Positions 1-8,139 of a stretch of 11,099 bases of DNA are shown here, one piece after another. Both the position numbers and the translations under genes were made by a program. The notes below the pieces were generated by a model. It ran no database searches. It had not been told where the DNA came from and saw only the letters and a list, made by a program, of their open reading frames with translations. Origin of the DNA: Pseudomonadota bacterium (GTDB lineage Bacteria > Pseudomonadota > Alphaproteobacteria > Rhizobiales > Kaistiaceae). The DNA lies in the NCBI GenBank assembly GCA_023392225.1, contig JAEVZM010000283.1, positions 1 through 11,099 of the forward strand, in the 5' to 3' direction. Position 1 is the stretch's first letter, and the number at the start of each line of letters is the position of its first letter.

Positions 1-1
1 G

Positions 2-592
<591 letters not shown>

Positions 593-596
593 GCCG

Positions 597-1574
597 TCAG
601 CCTTCGGCCTCGGCCAGTGCCAGCAGCGCCCGCGCGGCGCCTTCGTCGGTGATCAGCGTGTTGCAGCCGATGCGCCGGATCGCGGCGCGAATGGCCTCGG
701 CCCGGTGGGCGCCGCCGGAGGCGATCAGGACGTGGCCGGCCCCGGCGATCGTCTCGAGGTCGATGCTCATCACGCGGCGATTGAGGTCGTGGGCGACGCT
801 GGTCCCGTCGGCGGCGATGAAGTTCGACAGGACGTCGGCGACGGCGCCGAGGCCGACCAGCTCGCGCAGCTCTTCCGGCGCGATCATTGCTGCGGCGAGC
901 GAGGTGGAGGCGAGGCTGATGTCGCCGACGCTGACCACGGCGAGGTCGAGCGCGGCCGCGATGTCGAACAGGCGGTCGAGCCCGCATTTCTCGATCAGGC
1001 GGCGCTTGGTCGCCGGCGAGTCGACGATCGCCGGCGCCACCATCAGGTAGCAGTCGGCGCCGAGCTGGCTCGCCAGCCGCCAGGAGAACTCGAGCGGATT
1101 GCCGGTCCGCGCCTCGACGATGCCGCCGAGCAGCGACACGACGCGGGTGTTCTCGTGGCGGGCCGGGCGGAGCGCGGGGAGGGAGGCGGTCAGCGTCCGT
1201 CCCCAGCCGACGCCGATGGTCATGCCGGGGGCGACCGCTTCCGACAGGAACTGGCCGAGCGCCAGCCCTACCGCCTTCGTCGCATCGCCGTCGGCGACTG
1301 GCACCACCACCGCCTCGTCGAGGCCGAACGCGGCCTCGAGCCGGACGCCGAGATCGACGCCGGTCGTCTCCGCGGCATTGATCCAGATCTGGACGTCGCC
1401 GCGCTCGACCGCCTCCGCCAGCACCCGGATCACGGTGCCGCGCGAGACGCCGAGCCGGTCCGAGACCTCCTTCTGGGTGAGGCCCTGGTTGTAGTAGAGC
1501 CAGGCGGCGCGGATGCGGAGCGCGGCGTCTTCCGTCGCCGGTGCCTGTCCCCCCGTCCGCCTGAGCCTTGCCAT
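597..1574 (-). CDS. SorC/DeoR-family sugar-responsive transcriptional regulator
   Basis: This 325-residue protein has the usual length and order of the SorC family. An N-terminal helix-turn-helix (about residues 22-56; LYYNQGLTQKEVSDRLGVSR, then GTVIRVL) is followed by a sugar-binding domain with an isomerase-like fold (about 75-322). Family landmarks include GVGWGRT (121-127), SLLGG (147-151) and SGGAHRAEAIRAA (286-298). SorC proteins usually bind phosphorylated sugars or related metabolites and release or rearrange on the operator. The ATG lies 22 nt past the stop of the E1 dehydrogenase gene on the same strand with only a weak GGGGCGG-like ribosome site, so the two are probably co-transcribed. 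The regulator would then be made from the promoter near 4086-4125 that it may itself control. The effector is unknown. The next-door kinase-like gene could in principle make a phosphorylated effector, but that is inference. Confidence 0.9.
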   Translation of the reverse strand: MARLRRTGGQAPATEDAALRIRAAWLYYNQGLTQKEVSDRLGVSRGTVIRVLAEAVERGDVQIWINAAETTGVDLGVRLEAAFGLDEAVVVPVADGDATKAVGLALGQFLSEAVAPGMTIGVGWGRTLTASLPALRPARHENTRVVSLLGGIVEARTGNPLEFSWRLASQLGADCYLMVAPAIVDSPATKRRLIEKCGLDRLFDIAAALDLAVVSVGDISLASTSLAAAMIAPEELRELVGLGAVADVLSNFIAADGTSVAHDLNRRVMSIDLETIAGAGHVLIASGGAHRAEAIRAAIRRIGCNTLITDEGAARALLALAEAEG

Positions 1575-1596
1575 CGCCGCCGCCCCGGATGGGAGA

Positions 1597-4062
<2,466 letters not shown>

Positions 4063-4069
4063 TCTCACG

Positions 4070-4074
4070 TCCTC
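4070..4074 (-). promoter_or_regulatory. Ribosome binding site of the E1 fusion gene
   Basis: GAGGA on the minus strand lies 7 nt upstream of ATG 4062. It decides the start: the in-frame GTG at 4068 would be only 1 nt away. Confidence 0.65.
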
Positions 4075-4085
4075 GAGGGTGTTTC

Positions 4086-4117
4086 GTACTTTTGTTCTTT
4101 AACATAGGCAAAAGTAC
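4086..4117. promoter_or_regulatory. Operator-like inverted repeat upstream of the E1 operon
   Basis: GTACTTTTG (4086-4094) and CAAAAGTAC (4109-4117) form a perfect 9-bp inverted repeat with a 14-nt spacer. It lies inside a strikingly AT-rich patch between the GntR gene and the E1 gene. The spacer region also holds a smaller dyad, TGTT-CTTT-AACA (4093-4104). The element overlaps a candidate promoter reading towards the E1 gene and lies 24 nt from its start codon. It is best read as a repressor or activator site. The SorC regulator encoded at the end of the same operon is the first candidate to bind, with the GntR protein as the alternative. The symmetry is directly seen; the binding partner is inference. 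Confidence 0.65.
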
Positions 4118-4125
4118 AATGCCAA
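4097..4125 (-). promoter_or_regulatory. Candidate sigma70-type promoter of the E1-SorC operon
   Basis: On the minus strand TTGGCA (4120-4125, 5 of 6 to TTGACA) is followed after 17 nt by TTAAAG (4097-4102), a poor -10 match (3 of 6). The -10 falls within the inverted repeat, a position suited to repression or to activator dependence. Spacing and position are reasonable, but the -10 is weak. Confidence 0.35.
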
Positions 4126-4300
4126 CGGAGTCCGCAGATCGTGCGGGGAACGGCGTTCCATCGCTTGGGGGATGGCGCGAAGTGCGCGCCGTCACGATGA
4201 GGGCGGCCGTGCCGGTAGGTGCCGGCTTCGGCGCGCTCGTCGACAGGTCTGCTTGCCGGGCGCGAGACCGCGCCGTCTCTTCGGGGGGTGATCGTGCCGG

Positions 4301-5026
4301 TTACGCCGGCTGCGTCTGCCGGCGCCGGACGAAGGGGGTTCCGGACGGGCTGTTCAGTTGCGACATGACCGGGCGGAAGCGGCGGGCGGTGAACCACAGG
4401 TCGAGCGACAGCGCCCGGCCGGCGGCAGCGGCATCGCGCCGCTCGATCGCCTGGATCACCCGCTCGTGGATCCGGGTGCCGTTGAGGAAGTGCTGGTCGG
4501 CCCCGGGAATCACCCGGATGGCCGCGCCGAGATAGGGGCCGGTGCGCAGCCACAGCCCCTCGATGACGTCGAGCAGCTGCGGCATCTGCGAGCCGGCATA
4601 GAGCGTGAAGTGGAAGGCGCGGTTGGCGTCGAGCACCTTCTCGGCTTCGTTCTTCTCGATGGCGACGCGCATCTTCGCGTTCTGTTTGCGGAGGCGATCC
4701 ACCAGGTCCTTGTCCGCGCGCAGCACCGCGCGGCGCGTGGCGAAGGACTCGATCGTGGTCCGGATCGAGATCAGCTCGCGATGGCCCTCGACGGTGAAGG
4801 GCGGGACGACGATGCTCCGGTTCGACTGCTGGTTCAGAGCCTTCTCGGCGACCAGGCGTTGCAGCGCCTCGCGAACCGGCATGGCGCTCGTGCCCAGCGA
4901 GGTCGCCAGCGTCCGGATGGTGAGAACCTCGCCGGGCGCGAAATCTCCCTGCGAGATCGCGGCGCGCAGTCTCAGATAGACCCGCTCCTGCAGCGTGGTG
5001 ATGTCGACTGGCGTCAGCTTGTCCAT
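4301..5026 (-). CDS. GntR-family transcriptional regulator (FCD/FadR-type)
   Basis: The 241-residue protein has an N-terminal winged helix (about residues 11-75: LQERVYLRLRAAISQGDF, PGEVL, then LATSLGTSAMPVREALQRLV, the classic GntR recognition block). An all-helical FCD effector domain follows (about 82-215), with DANRAFHFTLY (133-143) and HERVIQAIERRD (187-198). His139 and His187 fit metal/ligand positions of FCD domains; the last canonical His of the family seems replaced near Asp209 (tentative). FCD regulators commonly sense organic acids or sugar acids and usually repress neighbouring catabolic genes. The gene is divergent from the transporter operon, with the 5131-5169 dyad between them. 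I prefer ATG 5026, which gives the usual short lead-in to the winged helix. An in-frame GTG at 5071 would add 15 residues and has a GGGGGAG-like site upstream, so the start is not certain. It ends with a basic tail (VRRRQTQ). Confidence 0.9.
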   Translation of the reverse strand: MDKLTPVDITTLQERVYLRLRAAISQGDFAPGEVLTIRTLATSLGTSAMPVREALQRLVAEKALNQQSNRSIVVPPFTVEGHRELISIRTTIESFATRRAVLRADKDLVDRLRKQNAKMRVAIEKNEAEKVLDANRAFHFTLYAGSQMPQLLDVIEGLWLRTGPYLGAAIRVIPGADQHFLNGTRIHERVIQAIERRDAAAAGRALSLDLWFTARRFRPVMSQLNSPSGTPFVRRRQTQPA

Positions 5027-5130
5027 CGCTTGCTCGGTAAACGCTTTCCGGCCCGTGGTCCAGAACGTCACGCGACGCCCCGTCTCCCCCAGTTAGCGAA
5101 TCTACGGCGCGCGCGGCTGGAAGGAAACAG

Positions 5131-5169
5131 CAAGTTTTATCTGTGATCACGCATCATAGATAAAACTTG
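5131..5169. promoter_or_regulatory. Long operator-like dyad in the divergent GntR/transporter control region
   Basis: CAAGTTTTATCT (5131-5142) and AGATAAAACTTG (5158-5169) are perfect 12-bp inverted arms. Reading inward, the match continues to 17-bp arms, CAAGTTTTATCTRTGAT, with one mismatch (G on the left, A on the right) and a 5-bp spacer (5148-5152). It is AT-rich in GC-rich surroundings and lies between divergent promoters. The right arm overlaps TTGACA (5167-5172), a perfect -35 hexamer facing the transporter operon. The neighbouring GntR regulator is the natural ligand. No sequence relation to the 4086-4117 dyad is evident, which suggests that the two sites serve different proteins. The core also contains the palindrome GTGATCAC (5143-5150). 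Confidence 0.75.
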
Positions 5170-5195
5170 ACAGGGCCGGAGGCCGTCGCTTTCTT
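5167..5195 (+). promoter_or_regulatory. Candidate promoter of the ABC transporter operon
   Basis: TTGACA (5167-5172) matches the -35 consensus fully. After 17 nt comes TTTCTT (5190-5195), a weak -10 (3 of 6). Overlap of the -35 with the right arm of the dyad would let a bound repressor block it. Transcription would begin near 5202 and leave a leader of roughly 215 nt. Confidence 0.4.
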
Positions 5196-5201
5196 TGGCA
5201 C

Positions 5202-5418
5202 TGCTGCGAGCTGCAGCAATGGGAGCGGTTGGAGGAACCGCGCCCCGAGGGAGGAAGTTGGAATCGACGTCGATCCGGGCGGGGCTGTCGCCCCGGCAGG
5301 ATGCGTTCGCTTTGAGGGGCGGGCGCGTCGCGGGATTCTCAAACCCTTCTCCAGGGCGCTCTCCGATCTGGTCAACGATGCCTGCCGCGAGATACGCGGC
5401 CAAGGGAGAGAGAACGCC
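5202..5418 (+). promoter_or_regulatory. Structured 5' leader of the transporter operon
   Basis: This gene-free stretch holds several short inverted repeats: TGCTGC/GCAGCA (5202-5207 and 5213-5218), GCGGTT/AACCGC (5225-5230 and 5236-5241, with GGAGG as the loop) and CGGGGC/GCCCCG (5280-5285 and 5290-5295, TGTC loop). A perfect 12-bp palindrome ATCGACGTCGAT lies at 5263-5274. It matches no riboswitch class I recognise. It ends in a purine-rich ribosome site, GGGAGAGAG (5404-5412), before ATG 5419. Some of these could be chance hairpins, since the DNA is GC-rich; the palindrome may be a DNA site instead of RNA structure. Confidence 0.35.
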
Positions 5419-6546
5419 ATGAAGACCTTTGTCAGGGGGATGGCCGCGGCGGCCGTGCTCGCGCTGGGCACCACCGCCCTCGTCGCGCCGGCGTCGGCAG
5501 CGGACGAGAAGTTCAACATCTATCTCAGCATGAGCTACATCGGTAACGACTGGCAGGCCGAGGCCGCCAACATGCTGAAGGCCATGGCGGCGCATCCCAA
5601 CTACGCCGACAAGGTCGACCTGAAGGTCCAGGTGGCGGGCCCGAACGCCCAGAAGCAGATCCAGCAGATCAATTCGATGGTCCAGGCCGGTGCCGACGCG
5701 ATCGTCGTCTATCCGATCTCGCCCACCGCGCTGAACGGCGCCGTCAAGAACGCCTGCGCCAAGGGCGTGATGGTCATCGCCTACGATTCGATCATCACCG
5801 AGCCCTGCGCCTACAACGTCCATATCGACCAGCTCGACTGGGGCACCAAGTCGGCCGAATGGCTCGTCGAGCAGCTCGGCGGCAAGGGCCGGGTCGTGAT
5901 GATCAACGGCGTGCCGGGCACGACCGTCGACGCGCTCCGCATCGAGGGCGCCAAGGCGGTGTTCGACAAGCATCCCGACATCGAGGTCGTCGCCGAGGCC
6001 AACGGCATGTGGAGCCAGGCGGTGGCCCGCACCGAGCTCTCCAAGATCCTCGCCACCCGCGGCTGGGACGACATCGACGGCCTGTGGATGCAGGCCGGCT
6101 GCTTCACCGCCAATTCGATGCAGAGCGAAGCGGGCATCAAGGACGAGGAGATCCGTCCTTGCGCCGGTGAGGCTTCCAACGGCGGCCGCATCCAGATGCT
6201 GCCGGTCGGCACCGAGGTCGAGGGCGGCGACGGCACCTACCGTCCGATGGGCGCCAAGCGCTGGTCGTCGGGCTCGCAGAACTTCACCGGCGCGCTCGCC
6301 CTGAAGCTCGCCGTCGACAAGCTCGAGGGCAAGGACGTGCCGATGCTCACCGACGTCGCGCAGAACGTCGTCACCAACGAGAACATCAAGCTCTGCCAGG
6401 AAGGCACCTGGAAGGAGATGTCGGAAGGCTGCAACGTTTTCCAGCCGGCGATCATCTCGAATCCGGGCTGGTTCGCCTCGATCTACTCTGAGCTGACCCC
6501 GGAGACGGGTCTGCAGGCCGCGCTCGTCGGCCAGCCCGACCTTTGA
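5419..6546 (+). CDS. Periplasmic sugar-binding protein of a CUT2 (ribose/xylose-class) ABC transporter
   Basis: This 375-residue protein captures the substrate in the periplasm and delivers it to the membrane complex. A Sec signal peptide is clear: MKTFVRG, a hydrophobic stretch (residues 8-22) and an Ala-Ser-Ala cleavage site after residue 27. The mature part follows the periplasmic-binding-protein type 1 (Peripla_BP_4) plan: IYLSMSYIGNDWQAEAANML (34-53), QIQQINSMVQAGADAIVVYP (80-99), VMVIAYDS (117-124), GRVVMINGVPGT (157-168) and VVAEANGMWSQAVA (190-203). There are six cysteines (113, 130, 228, 248, 326, 338), an even set that could form three disulfides. It is longer than the roughly 300 residues usual for RbsB-like proteins. 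I chose ATG 5419 because of the signal peptide and the GGGAGAGAG ribosome site; upstream in-frame codons would put about 84 unrelated residues before the signal. It is first in the operon, and a strong hairpin follows it. Confidence 0.92.
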   Translation: MKTFVRGMAAAAVLALGTTALVAPASAADEKFNIYLSMSYIGNDWQAEAANMLKAMAAHPNYADKVDLKVQVAGPNAQKQIQQINSMVQAGADAIVVYPISPTALNGAVKNACAKGVMVIAYDSIITEPCAYNVHIDQLDWGTKSAEWLVEQLGGKGRVVMINGVPGTTVDALRIEGAKAVFDKHPDIEVVAEANGMWSQAVARTELSKILATRGWDDIDGLWMQAGCFTANSMQSEAGIKDEEIRPCAGEASNGGRIQMLPVGTEVEGGDGTYRPMGAKRWSSGSQNFTGALALKLAVDKLEGKDVPMLTDVAQNVVTNENIKLCQEGTWKEMSEGCNVFQPAIISNPGWFASIYSELTPETGLQAALVGQPDL

Positions 6547-6552
6547 TGCTCT

Positions 6553-6588
6553 GCCCTGCCCGCGGCCGGAAGCGGCTGCGGGCAGGGC
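6553..6588 (+). terminator. Strong intercistronic hairpin after the binding-protein gene (attenuator or mRNA stabiliser)
   Basis: GCCCTGCCCGC (6553-6563) pairs perfectly with GCGGGCAGGGC (6578-6588). The stem continues through a G-U pair and GCCG/GCCG-type pairing (6565-6568 with 6573-6576), closing on a GAAG tetraloop: 16 pairs in all. No T-run follows, so it is unlikely to be a full intrinsic terminator. It starts 6 nt after the binding-protein stop and lies 32 nt before the ATPase start. In many binding-protein-dependent operons such structures protect the upstream message or reduce read-through, giving more binding protein than membrane parts. Confidence 0.75.
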
Positions 6589-6620
6589 CCTCAACATCTG
6601 GAATTCCCGGGAGGACAGGG

Positions 6621-8138
6621 ATGCCGCAGGAGAGGCCGGCCGTCGCCGTTGCGGGCGTGAGCAAGGCTTATGGCCCCACGGTGGCGCTCGACGACGTGAC
6701 GGTCGATGTGCAGCCGGGCACCGTGCACGCGCTTCTCGGCGAGAACGGCGCCGGCAAGTCGACGCTGGTCAAGATGCTTTCCGGGCTGGTCGCGCCCGAT
6801 ACCGGTGAGATCCGCATCGACGGCTCGGTGGTGTCGCTGCGCTCGCCGCTGGCCGCCCAGTCCCACGGCGTGCAGACGGCGTTCCAGGAGATGACGCTCC
6901 TGCGCAACATGACCGTCCTCGACAACATGCTCATTCCGCGCTGCCCGCTGTCGCCGCTCGCCATGGTGCGCCGCGGCCAGGCGCGCCAGGCGGTCGCCCG
7001 CCATTTCGCCGACATCGGGCTCGGCGGCTTCGCCCTGGACGACGAGATCGGCGACCTCGACCTCGCCGTGCGCCAGAAGATCGAGATTGCCCGCGCGCTC
7101 TATCGCAAGCCCCGGATCCTGCTCCTCGACGAGCCGACCTCTGCGCTCTCCGGCCCCGACGTCGACTGGATGGGCGAGATGATCCGCCGCCAGAAGGCGC
7201 TCGGCACCACGGTGATCTTCATCTCGCATCGCCTCCGTGAGGTCCGCGACTATTGCGACGAGCTGACGATCCTGCGCGGTGGCAAGCGCATCGGCTCGGG
7301 GCCGGTTGCCGACTTCGCCGACGAGGACGTGGTGCGCATGATCGCCGGCCGCTCGCTGATCCACTCCTTCCCGCCGCGCACCAAGATCCGGCATGAGCTC
7401 GGCAAGGAGGTCATCGCAGCCCGCAACGCGGCGACCGACGGCAAGCTCCGCAACGCCAGCTTCGCGGTGCGCGAGGGCGAGATCCTCGGCGTCGCCGGCC
7501 TCCAGGGGATGGGCCAGCTCGACATGTTCCTGTCGCTGTTCGGCGACATCCCGCTGAAGTCCGGTCATCTCGAGGTGAGCGGCCAGAAGATGGTCTTCAC
7601 CTCGCCGCGCGACGCGATCTCCGCCCATATCGGCATCAGCCTGGTGCCGGAGGAGCGCAAGACCGAGGGCCTATTCCTCAAGCTGTCGGGCACCGTCAAC
7701 GCCACCATGCCGATCGTCGGCCGCTTCGCCCGGCTCGGCCTGATCGACCGCAAGAAGGAAAGCGCCGCCGTGCGCCGCGCCTTCCGCCAGATCAACGTCG
7801 CCGACCGGGCCGAGTGGATGCCGGTCGAATCCTTCTCGGGCGGCAACCAGCAGAAGATCGCCATCGCCAAGTGGCTGCTGACCGAGGCACGGGTGCTTCT
7901 CGTCTATGATCCGACGCGCGGCATCGACGTGGGCACCAAGAACGAGATCTACCAGATGATGCGCACCTATGCCGAGGCGGGGGGAGCGGTGATCTTCTAC
8001 TCGACCGAGATCCCCGAGCTGGTCCACCTCGCCGACCGGACCCTGGTCTTCTATGGCGGCGAGATCGTCTCCGAGCTCGCAGGCGATGCGCTGACCGAGG
8101 AGAACATCCTCGCGGCCGCGCTCGGGGCCGCGGCCTGA
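6621..8138 (+). CDS. Sugar ABC transporter ATP-binding protein with two fused nucleotide-binding domains (CUT2 type)
   Basis: At 505 residues it has the usual RbsA/XylG length and two tandem ATPase domains. NBD1 has Walker A GENGAGKST (40-48), Q-loop Gln89, Walker B ILLLDEPTSAL (166-176) and switch His203, but its signature is degenerate: DLDLAVRQKIEIARAL instead of LSGGQ. NBD2 has an intact signature FSGGNQQKIAIAKWLL (405-420), a lysine-less Walker A GLQGMGQLD (293-301), and an altered Walker B, LLVYDPTRGIDVG (426-438), in which Tyr429-Asp430 stand where Asp-Glu are expected. Only one composite site (NBD1 Walker motifs with the NBD2 signature) therefore looks fully catalytic. It energises import from the cytoplasmic face together with the fused permease. 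The start is ATG 6621, set by GGGAGGA at 6609-6615 with a 5-nt gap. The permease gene begins 1 nt after its stop. Confidence 0.93.
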   Translation: MPQERPAVAVAGVSKAYGPTVALDDVTVDVQPGTVHALLGENGAGKSTLVKMLSGLVAPDTGEIRIDGSVVSLRSPLAAQSHGVQTAFQEMTLLRNMTVLDNMLIPRCPLSPLAMVRRGQARQAVARHFADIGLGGFALDDEIGDLDLAVRQKIEIARALYRKPRILLLDEPTSALSGPDVDWMGEMIRRQKALGTTVIFISHRLREVRDYCDELTILRGGKRIGSGPVADFADEDVVRMIAGRSLIHSFPPRTKIRHELGKEVIAARNAATDGKLRNASFAVREGEILGVAGLQGMGQLDMFLSLFGDIPLKSGHLEVSGQKMVFTSPRDAISAHIGISLVPEERKTEGLFLKLSGTVNATMPIVGRFARLGLIDRKKESAAVRRAFRQINVADRAEWMPVESFSGGNQQKIAIAKWLLTEARVLLVYDPTRGIDVGTKNEIYQMMRTYAEAGGAVIFYSTEIPELVHLADRTLVFYGGEIVSELAGDALTEENILAAALGAAA

Positions 8139-8139
8139 C

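Noticed and set aside
4264..4279. GAGAC/GTCTC stem as a terminator after the GntR gene
   Set aside because: Only 5 pairs and no T-run in the required orientation; this is expected by chance in GC-rich sequence. Read-through from GntR into the E1 operon therefore cannot be excluded.
5142..5151. TGTGATCACG as a CRP-like site
   Set aside because: It lacks the spacing of a CRP site (TGTGA-N6-TCACA) and lies inside the larger dyad, which explains it better.
5219..5422. Possible leader peptide whose TGA overlaps the binding-protein ATG (ATGA)
   Set aside because: The overlap looks like translational coupling, but there is no Shine-Dalgarno site before ATG 5219 and the peptide shows no conserved features. 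The binding-protein gene has its own ribosome site.
6543..6620. Earlier in-frame starts for the ATPase gene at 6543 or nearby
   Set aside because: They would overlap the binding-protein stop and translate the hairpin. ATG 6621 has a good GGGAGGA site 5 nt away, and the family domain begins right after it.
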